The notes under the pieces: model-generated
Databases searched by the model: none
What the model saw: only the letters and a program-made list of their open reading frames with translations
Told to the model about the DNA's origin: nothing
Part shown: piece after piece, positions 33,648 to 41,272 of the stretch
How the letters are laid out: every line of letters starts with the position of its first letter
Numbering within the stretch: position 1 is the first letter of the stretch
Assembly (NCBI RefSeq): GCF_016786355.1
Contig: NZ_JADWYX010000063.1
Coordinates: forward strand, 1-51,774
Source of the DNA: Frankia sp. AgB1.9
GTDB lineage: Bacteria > Actinomycetota > Actinomycetes > Frankiales > Frankiaceae
Direction: 5' to 3'
Length of the DNA: 51,774 nucleotides
Program-made: the position numbers and the translations under genes

Positions 33648-35288
33648 ATGAGCAGCGAGCCGGACGCCACCGCCGCGTCCCTTCCGACGGCCCCGCGGCC
33701 GCGGGCCATGCACCCACCCGAGGGCCGCCCGGCCGCCGAGTGGCATCTCGGCCTTCCCGTCGACCATCCGTCCTATCCGGACCCGTCGAACGTCTGGCCG
33801 CCGGTGGCGCCGCCGGCCGCGGTCATGACGACCTCGGCCGTGCCGGGGACCGTCGCCCGGTCCGCGACGGTCCAGGCGGCGACCGTCCAGCTGGGGACCG
33901 TCCCGCGGGCCGGCGGGGCACCGTCCACGGGCCCTCGGCAGCGCGGCGTGGCGCCAGCCGCCGCGGTGGCGGCCCGGGCCGGCGAGCTGAGTGCGCTCGA
34001 GCGGTTCGAGAGCCTGCGGCAGCTGACCGGCACCGTCGCGCACGACATCAACAACCTGCTCTCGGTCATCAGGAACTACGCCGACTTCGTCGCCGACGCG
34101 CTCGACGACGGACGGGGGCACGGCGTCGACCCGGCCGGTCCGGCGGGTGCCGGTGACGGCGTCGGCTCGGCCGGTGGCGGTAACGGCATCGGCTCGGCAG
34201 GTGTCGGCGGTTCGGTCGGTGTCGGCGGTTCGGTCGGTGTCGTCGGTTCAGACGGTGTCGTCGGTTCAGACGGTGCCGGCGGGTCGGCCGATGGGGGTGG
34301 GGCCGCGTCGCCACGGGTGGACGCCCGCGGGGTCCCCGGTGGCTGGGACGCGGTGCGGCGGGACGTGGCCCAGATCCAGCGCGCCGGCGAGCGGGCCGCC
34401 GAGCTCGCGGCGGAGTTGCTGGCCGCGGTACGGCGCCAGCCCCTCCTGGTCGGGCCGATCGACGTGAACACGGTCCTGCGCGAGACCGTGGCGATGTTGC
34501 GCCGCCCGCTCGGCGCGCGGATCGAACTGCGGATCGAGCTCGACGACACCCTCTGGCGGGTGCGTGCCGATCCGGCGCGGCTGGAGCAGGCGATCGTCAA
34601 CCTGGCGATGAACGCCCGGGACGCGATGCCGCGCGGTGGCACGCTGACCGTGACCACGGGCAACGTCATGCTGTGCGACGAGCACAGCCCGACCCCCGCA
34701 GGCTTCCCGGCCCCCGCAGGCTTCCCGGCCCCCGCCATCCCTGCCGCGGCGGCCGGGTTCGGCGCCGGCGCGCCCGTCTGGTACCCCCACCCGCATCGCC
34801 ACCCCGCCGGAGGCCCACCCGCCGAGGTGGAGCGGCCCGGTCGGCGCCACGTCGGCGTCTGGATCTCCGACACCGGTGACGGGATGACCCCGGCGACCAG
34901 AGCCCGCGCCTTCGAGCCGTTCTTCACCACCAAGCCCGCGGACCGCGGCACCGGCCTCGGCCTCGCGGTCGTGCGGGAGGTCGTCACCGAGGCCGGCGGT
35001 GAGGTCCAGCTCTGCTCGACCGTCGGCGTCGGCACCACCGTCAGCCTGCTGCTGCCCGCCGTCGACCAGCCCACCCCGGCTCCGGCTGCCAGTCCCGAGA
35101 TCTCCGGCCCGGACGGCCCGTGGGCCTACCACCACCGTTCGGACGGCTCGCGTACGGAAGGGCTGCGTTCGGACGGGCTTCGTCCGGAAGCGCTCTGTCC
35201 TGACGGTGGTGCCACCACGAGGCCGTCCGCGGTCCGCCGGCCGCACGGTCTGCCACCGCCCGCGATCTCGCGGACGACCCGCTCCTAG
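33648..35288 (+). CDS. Soluble histidine kinase with low-complexity insertions
   Basis: 546 residues. Pro/Ala-rich N-terminus (1-110) with no sensor or membrane helix. DHp begins near 117 with TVAHDINNLLSVIRNYADF, His132 being the phosphoacceptor in the HD-[FI]-NN-LL form typical of this kinase class. A Gly/Ser/Val-rich insertion (155-228) interrupts the DHp before AVRRDVAQIQRAGERAAELA. The ATPase has N-box NLAMNARDAMP (318-328), G1 DTGDGM (408-413), FEPFFTTK and G2 GTGLGLAVV. A Pro/Ala-rich insertion (345-398) sits inside the ATPase. ATG 33648 follows GGGGGGTGAC. Divergent from the cyclase response regulator; probable cognate pair. Confidence 0.88.
   Translation: MSSEPDATAASLPTAPRPRAMHPPEGRPAAEWHLGLPVDHPSYPDPSNVWPPVAPPAAVMTTSAVPGTVARSATVQAATVQLGTVPRAGGAPSTGPRQRGVAPAAAVAARAGELSALERFESLRQLTGTVAHDINNLLSVIRNYADFVADALDDGRGHGVDPAGPAGAGDGVGSAGGGNGIGSAGVGGSVGVGGSVGVVGSDGVVGSDGAGGSADGGGAASPRVDARGVPGGWDAVRRDVAQIQRAGERAAELAAELLAAVRRQPLLVGPIDVNTVLRETVAMLRRPLGARIELRIELDDTLWRVRADPARLEQAIVNLAMNARDAMPRGGTLTVTTGNVMLCDEHSPTPAGFPAPAGFPAPAIPAAAAGFGAGAPVWYPHPHRHPAGGPPAEVERPGRRHVGVWISDTGDGMTPATRARAFEPFFTTKPADRGTGLGLAVVREVVTEAGGEVQLCSTVGVGTTVSLLLPAVDQPTPAPAASPEISGPDGPWAYHHRSDGSRTEGLRSDGLRPEALCPDGGATTRPSAVRRPHGLPPPAISRTTRS
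34200..34289 (+). repeat. In-frame 18-bp tandem repeat within histidine kinase
   Basis: Five 18-bp units (GGTGTCGGCGGTTCGGTC twice, GGTGTCGTCGGTTCAGAC twice, then a variant) encode the hexapeptide GV(G/V)GS(V/D) in the insertion in the DHp domain. A second, 18-bp duplicated unit (GCAGGCTTCCCGGCCCCC) lies near 34698-34733 in the ATPase insertion. Confidence 0.85.
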
Positions 35289-35320
35289 CGCGGGGCCCGG
35301 CGACGCCTGCCCGGTGGCTT

Positions 35321-35393
35321 GATCGCTGTTTCGGCCCTCCCATGGTCGCAAAACCGCTGCTGTTACAGCCACACGAGGGCTAAAACAGCGATC
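35321..35393 (+). repeat. 73-bp dispersed palindromic repeat, copy 3
   Basis: The same 73-bp length as the copies at 6441 and 15338, with GATCGCTGTTTC and TAAAACAGCGATC ends. It lies between the convergent 3' ends of the histidine kinase and the diiron gene. A tandem pair of TCTCGGGACGAGGC motifs directly follows (35401 onward), one of which is also found next to copy 2. Confidence 0.88.
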
Positions 35394-35474
35394 TTGCTGA
35401 TCTCGGGACGAGGCTGGGCCGTCTCGGGACGAGGCCAGGCCGGATCCCGGCGGGCCGGGCGGGGCTGGGCCGGG

Positions 35475-36197
35475 TCAGGCCAGGGGTGGGGTGGCGGCGT
35501 CGAGGTCGGCCAGGCCGAGGGTGGACATCCGCCGGTTGTAGGCCGCGCGACCGGCCTGCTCCAGCTCGAAGGTGCGCCGCGCGCGGTGGCGGACGCGTTC
35601 CCGGGCCTCGTCGCTGACGCAGTACCGGGCGAGCACCGTCCGGCCGAGCCTCATGTGGAACTGCTCGTCCGGAAGGATCTTGTCGATCGCCGCGGCGACA
35701 TCGGCCGGCAGCCGGGGCTTCACCGCGAGCATGGCGTTCGCCGCGCCGATCTCGCCGGTGACATTGTGCGCCGCGACCCGTTCGATCGTGTCCGCCCCGG
35801 ACGGGTACCAGCCGTCGATCCACTCCTCCCACTCGGGCTCCGGCTTCCACCGGTCCAGGGAGGAGACGCCGCGCCGGTCGAGCGCCCGCATCAGCAGCTG
35901 GTAGTGCCGCGCCTCGTCGCGCACCTGCCGGGCGAGCAGTGTGAACGCGTCGAGTTCCGGGGTGTCGGCCAGCCATCGCCCGATGAACTCGGCCGCGCGC
36001 TTCTCGTAGTAGGCCTGGAAGCACAGCCACTCGATCAGCTCGGGCTCGCTCATCGGGCGGTTGAAGAACGTGGCCTCCTCGTCGGGCAGTGCCGCGCGGG
36101 CCTGCTCGATGGTGGTCACCAGGGCGTCGTAGAACCTGTTCGGCGCCGTCGAGCCCGGCGGCCGTCCGTTCTCGCCGCTCGTCCGTACCGCGCTCAC
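35475..36197 (-). CDS. Ferritin-like diiron protein (PaaA/C-like hydroxylase candidate)
   Basis: 240 residues, all-helical. The four carboxylate and two His ligands of a class I diiron centre are all visible: Glu65 (YYEKRAAEF), Glu95-x-x-His98 (DEARHYQLL), Glu149 (NVTGEIGAAN) and Glu178-x-x-His181 (DEQFHMRLG). Length and motifs resemble PaaA/PaaC-type and related oxygenases that activate O2. The GTG at 36197 has GAGGA eight bases upstream. It lies 94 bases after a 7Fe ferredoxin gene on the same strand, which could supply electrons, and in turn after an amidohydrolase. The substrate is unknown. Confidence 0.82.
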   Translation of the reverse strand: MSAVRTSGENGRPPGSTAPNRFYDALVTTIEQARAALPDEEATFFNRPMSEPELIEWLCFQAYYEKRAAEFIGRWLADTPELDAFTLLARQVRDEARHYQLLMRALDRRGVSSLDRWKPEPEWEEWIDGWYPSGADTIERVAAHNVTGEIGAANAMLAVKPRLPADVAAAIDKILPDEQFHMRLGRTVLARYCVSDEARERVRHRARRTFELEQAGRAAYNRRMSTLGLADLDAATPPLA

Positions 36198-36291
36198 CGT
36201 TGCGTCCTCGCTGCCGTCGGGTCCGTTCCCACGGTCGCCGCGACGGCGGAACCGTGGGGAAGGTCAGGGGCCAACCTCGTGGCGGGGCGCC

Positions 36292-36645
36292 TCATCGCTC
36301 GCCCTGCGCCGGAATGGCCATGATGAGCGCCGTGTCGACGCCGACCGGGCCGAGGCCGGCCGCGCCGCCCGGCTCCCGCAGCGGCGCCGGCTGCCCGGGC
36401 AGCGGCTGGTAGAAGAACGACGCCGCGTCCTGGATGTGGGCGGTGTCCGGGTCGGCCGGGTCGAGGTCGCGGTCCCAGCTGATCGCGTCGACCGGGCAGC
36501 TGCGGGCGCAGGCACCGCAGTCGATGCACTCCTCCGGGTGGATGTAGAGCTTGCGCGCGCCGGTGTAGATGCAGTCGATCGGACAGTCCTCCACGCAGGA
36601 CTGGTCCATGATGTCGACGCACGCGGCCCCGATCACGTAGGCCAT
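36292..36645 (-). CDS. 7Fe ferredoxin
   Basis: 117 residues. The Cys spacing matches Azotobacter-type 7Fe ferredoxin shifted by one: Cys9, 17 and 50 for [3Fe-4S], Cys21, 40, 43 and 46 for [4Fe-4S], and an extra Cys25. The motif CIDCGACARSCPVD is complete. The C-terminal 60 residues form an Ala/Pro-rich tail of unknown role. The ATG at 36645 lies 11 bases after the amidohydrolase stop and has a poor ribosome-binding site, suggesting translational coupling. Probable electron donor to the downstream diiron protein. Confidence 0.93.
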   Translation of the reverse strand: MAYVIGAACVDIMDQSCVEDCPIDCIYTGARKLYIHPEECIDCGACARSCPVDAISWDRDLDPADPDTAHIQDAASFFYQPLPGQPAPLREPGGAAGLGPVGVDTALIMAIPAQGER

Positions 36646-36656
36646 AACCGGCGCGC

Positions 36657-38162
36657 CTACCGGGCCTGGGAGGTCAGCGCCGGGCCGGCTCCGGCGGGCA
36701 TCCCGAAGCGGGCGGACTCGGCGGCGGCCTCGGCCGCGGCGCTGCCGGCCCGGCGGCGGGGCAGCCCCGCCGCGTCCGCCTCGGCCCCGGCGCGCGCCTC
36801 GGCGGCCGCTACCGCCGCCCGGCTGAACGGTCCGGTCGCCTCGATCCAGGTGCCACCGCGCACGCAGCCGACGGGGGCAAGCCGGCGATTGCCGGCCACC
36901 GTCTCGAAGCCGTCGGAGAACGCGGCCGGCCCCTCGTCGACCCGCAGCACGCTCACCTCGGCGGCCCGGCCGACGCCGAGGGTCCCCAGCACGTCCGAGC
37001 GGCGGATCGACGCGGCGGAGTTGACCGTCGCCATCGCGATCACGTCGGCGAGTGGGACGCCGAGGGCCCAGATCTTCGACAGTGTCTCCGGCAGCGAGTA
37101 GACCGGGCCGTCCTCGTTGAAGAGGTTCAGGTCGGTGCTGATCGTGTCCGGTGCGTAGCCGAGGTCCAGCAGTGCCCGGGCGGCGGCGAACCGGAAGTCC
37201 GAGCCGGAGTGGCCCAGGTCGAGCCGGACCCCCCGGGCGACCGCGTCGGCGAACACCGGGTGCACGGCGACCTGGTCGGCCGCGGGACGCCCGGCCCCGC
37301 CGGAGTCGCCGCCGGGCGCGCCGTTCACCAGCGCGCCCGAGTGGCCGCGGAAGGCGTGCGTGACGATGTCGCCGGGGCGCAGCGCCGCCAGCGCGTCCAG
37401 GTTCGTCAGGCTCTTCGTGTACGGATACTTGCCAAGATGGATCATGATCGGCAGGTCGCCCGCGATGGACTTGGCGCCTTCCAGGAACGGCGAGACCCGG
37501 TCGTCCTCGGTGGTCGTCGCGCGGACCTTGAAGCCGATGACGTAGTCCCGGTTCTCCTCGACGGCCGCCGCTGCGGCGTCCAGGTCGAGGTTGCGCGGGT
37601 CGTTGGCGATCTCCAGGCGGTGCGCGATGAAGTCCTTCGTCGCCAGGTAGAGCAGGCACGGGTCCATGAAGGCGAGCACCCTGGTCCGCACCCCCGGGCC
37701 CTGCGCGAACGCCCGGGAGATGCCCAGCGTCCGCACGCCCGAGGTGCCGCCGTCGACGACGACCGGGACGCCGACCTCGACGCCGGCCCGGTCCGGGTGG
37801 ACGCAGAAGTCGCCGAGGCCGGGGTACACGTGCACATGGAGGTCGATGAGGCCCGGGGTGACGACCAGGCCGGTGCAGTCGATGACCTCGACGGGCCCCG
37901 CGGGGGGTCGGGACACCGCCGAGGCCGCTGTGGTGGCGGGTGCGGCCATGACACCGGGGGCGGCCGTGGCGCCCGGCGCCGCATAGGCGGCTCCCGCGCC
38001 CGGTCCGACCGCGACGATCCTGCCGTTCGCGCAGACCACGTCCGCGATCCCGTCGAAGCGGCTCGCCGGGTCGATCACTCGGCCGCCGGCGAGGACGGTG
38101 ACGCCCGTCGCGTCGCCGGGGGCGGACTGAGGGGATCCGGCCGGGAGGTTCGGGTCGCGCAT
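36657..38162 (-). CDS. Amidohydrolase-superfamily metal-dependent hydrolase
   Basis: 501 residues. The TIM-barrel amidohydrolase ligands are complete: HVH at 109-111, Lys212 (GFKVRATTT, probably carboxylated, bridging two metals), His242, His269 and Asp344 (STDLN). The family that includes dihydroorotase-like deacetylases (for example EF_0837/Atu3266) is the nearest match. The expected reaction is hydrolysis of an amide or ester bond on a small substrate. Residues 56-90 hold an Ala/Pro-rich insertion, and residues 455-501 an Ala-rich tail. GGAGA precedes ATG 38162. It is the first gene of the ferredoxin/diiron operon and divergent from a LysR gene. Confidence 0.87.
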   Translation of the reverse strand: MRDPNLPAGSPQSAPGDATGVTVLAGGRVIDPASRFDGIADVVCANGRIVAVGPGAGAAYAAPGATAAPGVMAAPATTAASAVSRPPAGPVEVIDCTGLVVTPGLIDLHVHVYPGLGDFCVHPDRAGVEVGVPVVVDGGTSGVRTLGISRAFAQGPGVRTRVLAFMDPCLLYLATKDFIAHRLEIANDPRNLDLDAAAAAVEENRDYVIGFKVRATTTEDDRVSPFLEGAKSIAGDLPIMIHLGKYPYTKSLTNLDALAALRPGDIVTHAFRGHSGALVNGAPGGDSGGAGRPAADQVAVHPVFADAVARGVRLDLGHSGSDFRFAAARALLDLGYAPDTISTDLNLFNEDGPVYSLPETLSKIWALGVPLADVIAMATVNSAASIRRSDVLGTLGVGRAAEVSVLRVDEGPAAFSDGFETVAGNRRLAPVGCVRGGTWIEATGPFSRAAVAAAEARAGAEADAAGLPRRRAGSAAAEAAAESARFGMPAGAGPALTSQAR

Positions 38163-38322
38163 CTGTCTCCGATCAAACCCGCGGGGCTGGCCTGGCCGGG
38201 TCTCGGCACGGCCGGACAGCCCTGGACTGCGAACGAGGTGCTGGTGCCCATGGCCGACCGGGACAGGCGGAGGCTGGCGGGAACACCGGTTGTGTGGCGA
38301 GCCACGGCGTCGTTGCCAGGCG

Positions 38323-38370
38323 GGTGATCTGTCAGGCCGGTGAGTTGCCAGACCGGTGAGCTGTCAGACC
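38323..38370. repeat. Three tandem 16-bp repeats in the LysR/amidohydrolase promoter region
   Basis: Units GGTGATCTGTCAGGCC, GGTGAGTTGCCAGACC and GGTGAGCTGTCAGACC at 38323, 38339 and 38355; a degenerate unit precedes and a partial GGTGATC follows. The block lies between the divergent genes. Such direct repeats often form co-operative binding sites for a regulator such as the adjacent LysR protein. Confidence 0.75.
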
Positions 38371-38462
38371 GGTGATCGTGGGCGCTCGCTTCGTCGCGAG
38401 TCACCACGGTCATCGTCTCTTCTTCCTGACCCGAGGTCCAAGACGCAAACCCACCTGGAGCT

Positions 38463-38477
38463 ATAGAAAACTCCTAT
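38463..38477. promoter_or_regulatory. LysR-type T-N11-A box at the regulator's own start
   Basis: ATAG-N7-CTAT, an exact 15-bp dyad with the T-N11-A core characteristic of LysR-regulated promoters. It overlaps the ATG of the LysR gene, which suits autoregulation and control of the divergent amidohydrolase operon. Confidence 0.6.
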
Positions 38478-39468
38478 GGATGCCCCACGGGACTCAAAGG
38501 CGGGCGGTCCTGGGCCCACCGGTCCGGCCGCGGCCCCGAAGCCGACCGGCCCGGGGCCCCGGCAGCCGTGGCTGGATCTACGGCAGGTGGCCTACTTCGT
38601 CGCCGTCGCCGAGGAGCGGTCCTTCACCGCGGCGGCGGCCCGGCTGCTGGTCGCCCAACCGTCGCTGTCCCAGCAGATCCGGGCCCTGGAACGGCAGCTC
38701 GGCGCCGAGCTGCTGGAGCGCTCCAGCCGGGGCGCGCGGCTCACGCCGGCCGGCCGGGCCTTCCTCGACGCCGCCCGCGGCCTGCTCGCCGACGCCGGCA
38801 CCGCGGTCATCCGAGCGCGCGCGGCCGCCGGCCTGGACGGCGGCACGCTGCACATCGCCACGCTGACCTCGCTCGCGACCTGGGTGCTGCCGGACGCGAT
38901 CGCGCGCTTCCGGGATCGCTTCCCGGACGTGCCGCCGCGGCTGACCGAGTTCCCGGACCGGCTCGGCCTGGAGGAGTTCATGGCCGAGGGCCGGGCCGAC
39001 CTCGCGATCGGCGCCCGACCGCCGGACTGGGCCGGGCCGGTGCGCTTTCTCGGGGACGAGCGCTACGCGCTGGTCGTGCCCGCGAGCGACCCGCGGGCCG
39101 GGACGGCCGGGGTGCCGCTTCGCGCGTTCGCCGCCGTCGACTGGGTGCTGTACGCGCCAGGGCATGGCCTACGGACGCTGGTACTGGAAGCCTGCGGGGC
39201 CGCCGGTTTCACCCCGCGGACCGCCGTCGAGACCCGCACGGTCGACGCCGCCGCGCGGCTCGCGGCCGCCGGGCTCGGCGTGGCGCTGGTGCCCGACGCC
39301 GCGGTGCGCGCGGATCTCGCGGCCCATCGGGTGCGGCTGGCGGACGCGCCGGTCGTCGCCGTCGTGGGTTACGCGCGCACGGCCTTCCCGCCGGCCGCGG
39401 CCGCCTTCCTTGACCTGTTCAGCACGCTGCAGGTCCCGGGGCTCGTGCATCCGCCCGCGGCGCCCTGA
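38476..39468 (+). CDS. LysR-family transcriptional regulator
   Basis: 330 residues. After a disordered Pro/Gly-rich N-terminus (1-32) the HTH reads LDLRQVAYFVAVAEERSFTA then AAARLLVAQPSLSQQIRALERQLG. This belongs to the LysR group close to those regulating aromatic or acid metabolism. The effector-binding domain follows (GTLHIATLTSLATWVLPDAIARF onward). The ATG at 38476 overlaps the T-N11-A dyad. The N-terminal extension is longer than normal, but no better start precedes the HTH. Divergent from the amidohydrolase/ferredoxin/diiron operon, its likely target. Confidence 0.88.
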   Translation: MDAPRDSKAGGPGPTGPAAAPKPTGPGPRQPWLDLRQVAYFVAVAEERSFTAAAARLLVAQPSLSQQIRALERQLGAELLERSSRGARLTPAGRAFLDAARGLLADAGTAVIRARAAAGLDGGTLHIATLTSLATWVLPDAIARFRDRFPDVPPRLTEFPDRLGLEEFMAEGRADLAIGARPPDWAGPVRFLGDERYALVVPASDPRAGTAGVPLRAFAAVDWVLYAPGHGLRTLVLEACGAAGFTPRTAVETRTVDAAARLAAAGLGVALVPDAAVRADLAAHRVRLADAPVVAVVGYARTAFPPAAAAFLDLFSTLQVPGLVHPPAAP

Positions 39469-39508
39469 TCTCGGCCGGCGGTGGCCGGGCCGCTCGAGAA
39501 CGGACGCC

Positions 39509-40306
39509 CTAAATCCGGCGCGGGGCGTCCAGGCGGCCCTGGGCAACCGGCGACGGGGTCCGCCGTGGCCAGCTGAGCGACGCCCGCCAGGGGCCGCCGG
39601 GCTGCTCCTCGGTGATCCGGGCGCCGACGATCGCCGCGACCCGGCGCAGCCGGCCGGTGCGGGCGACGGCGTCGTGAGCCGCGTCGAGGCTGGTCGCCGA
39701 GCACGGATCCGGGGCGGCCCAGAGCGTCAGGGTGACGCCGTCAGGGCCGGACCGGACGGTCACGCTGGCGCGCCGGGCCGGCCGCCACGGGTCGCTCTCC
39801 AGCAGCAGCAACTGCACCGCGGACAGGACCTCGGCGACCTCGGCCCGGCTCGGCGGCGCGTCGTCGACGTCGAGGACGGTCTCCAGCTCGCGGGCGAGCG
39901 TCCCGCGCACCCGGTTCGTGAGGGCCGTCGTGAGGATCTTGGATGCGTCACTGCCGGCGCGGAACGCCGGCGCCGGCAGCTGCAGGGTGGTGATCGCGTC
40001 GCGCAGCTGGGTCTCGACGGCGGCGAGCTTCTCAGCCGCGGCCCCGTCAAGCGTCCGGCGCACCGCGGCGCAGGTCAGCAGGACGGCGGTGAGGTCCTGG
40101 ATCGGGCCGTCGTGGAAGGCGTCGCACAGGTGCTGGCGCTCGCGCTCCTGACCGGCGGCGATCAGCCGCAGCAGCAGCCGGGTGGTGTCGCTGACCGGAT
40201 CGTGGGCCTGTGCCTGTGCCTGGACCGGGGCGACGGCGACCGCCGGGCGGCCCACTGGGCCCACGGCGGTGGCCCGACCGGTGCCGGTGGCGGTGTGAAG
40301 GGTCAC
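39509..40306 (-). CDS. Histidine kinase-like protein with degenerate ATPase domain
   Basis: 265 residues. An N-terminal disordered segment (1-38) is followed by a HisKA_3-type dimerisation helix, QERERQHLCDAFHDGPIQDL, with His65 in the position that is phosphorylated in NarX/DesK-type kinases. The rest (150-245) has the fold pattern of an HATPase domain (SVTVRSGPDGVTLTLWAA), but the N-box and the Gly-rich G1/G2 boxes are missing. It probably does not bind ATP and may act as a phosphatase or phosphotransfer protein. The GTG overlaps the stop of the receiver gene, so they are co-translated and should interact. Confidence 0.72.
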   Translation of the reverse strand: MTLHTATGTGRATAVGPVGRPAVAVAPVQAQAQAHDPVSDTTRLLLRLIAAGQERERQHLCDAFHDGPIQDLTAVLLTCAAVRRTLDGAAAEKLAAVETQLRDAITTLQLPAPAFRAGSDASKILTTALTNRVRGTLARELETVLDVDDAPPSRAEVAEVLSAVQLLLLESDPWRPARRASVTVRSGPDGVTLTLWAAPDPCSATSLDAAHDAVARTGRLRRVAAIVGARITEEQPGGPWRASLSWPRRTPSPVAQGRLDAPRRI

Positions 40307-40701
40307 CTCGGTGACGCACCGCTGGGCTGAATGTCACCCAACGCACGTACGGCGGCCGACAGGTCGTCGGCGGTGAACGGCTTGTACAGCACGGCGACGT
40401 CCGGCGGCAGGTCGTCGTCGATGCCGCCGGTCAGCAGCAGGCAGCGGGCCGGCATCGACGGGTCCTGGGAGCGCAGCCGCTCGATCAGGTCGGTCCCGCG
40501 TTCGGCGCCGAGGCGCACGTCGATGATCAGCGTGTGGTAGTCGGCCACGGGGAAGGCGAGCGCGTCCTCGACCGACGCCGCCGCGTCGACCTCGTGCCCA
40601 TCGTGGCTAAGCAGCCGGCTGACCAGCGTCCGGATCATGTCGTTGTCGTCGACGATCAGCGCGCGCCCTGGGCTGTAGGGCCGCGTCCCGATGGCTCGCA
40701 C
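40303..40701 (-). CDS. Single-domain response regulator (CheY-like receiver)
   Basis: 132 residues. Receiver domain only: acidic pocket Asp18/Asp19, phosphoacceptor Asp61 in LIIDVRLG, Thr91 in LLTGG and Lys107 in LYKPF. No output domain follows. GAGG lies nine bases upstream of the GTG at 40701. The stop overlaps the start of the kinase-like partner, so the receiver is made first. It likely passes a phosphoryl group or controls a partner by contact. Confidence 0.88.
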   Translation of the reverse strand: MRAIGTRPYSPGRALIVDDNDMIRTLVSRLLSHDGHEVDAAASVEDALAFPVADYHTLIIDVRLGAERGTDLIERLRSQDPSMPARCLLLTGGIDDDLPPDVAVLYKPFTADDLSAAVRALGDIQPSGASPR

Positions 40702-41272
40702 AGGAACACCTCGCTCGCCGTGGCCTCGCTCGAGCGTGGGGGGTTCCGCTCGAACGCATCTCCGTCATCTTCGCGCCGCGTTCCGGGCCCGGACCACTCG
40801 TTCCGCGCGGACGTCGTCCGCCCGGCGCCAGCGCCACCCAGCCAGGAGCACTCCGCCAAGCCCGGTCGCGTCCGGCCGCCCGGTCCGAGCGACCGGTCGG
40901 CCCGAGTAGCTGACGGCCGGTGACCCGTCACCCGTCTGACCAGGACCTCGGTCGACGGGGGTAACGAGCCGGCTACACCATACGGCAGGCGCCCCGTCGC
41001 GGACATCCCCCGGAGGGGACATTTGGGGGTCACGTCAATAGAGACATTCGGTCCATCTGTGCCCGTGAATCTGGCCGCGGTGTCCCGGATGCGGCAAACT
41101 GTCGGTGACCTGTATCACATCCATGCTGGCTCGAACGGGCCGGATCGACGGTGCCGGTCGCGAGCCACGCGGAGATCTGGTGGGTTGCGCGCCCGATGGC
41201 CGGGCCTTACGGTTTCGCGCACTGACCGGCCCGGCCGCGCGCGGTCCTGGCTCTCGGCGCCGAGAGGACACG
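40702..41272. other. 571-base divergent intergenic region
   Basis: No supported gene. A perfect dyad GGTGAC-CC-GTCACC at 40919-40932 lies 218 bases upstream of the receiver start. The related GTCACC-TC-GGTGAC at 40302-40315 overlaps the kinase-like start. Possible operators. AT-richer sequence at 41030-41060 could hold the promoter of the acyl-CoA ligase, but no pair of hexamers is convincing. Confidence 0.35.
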
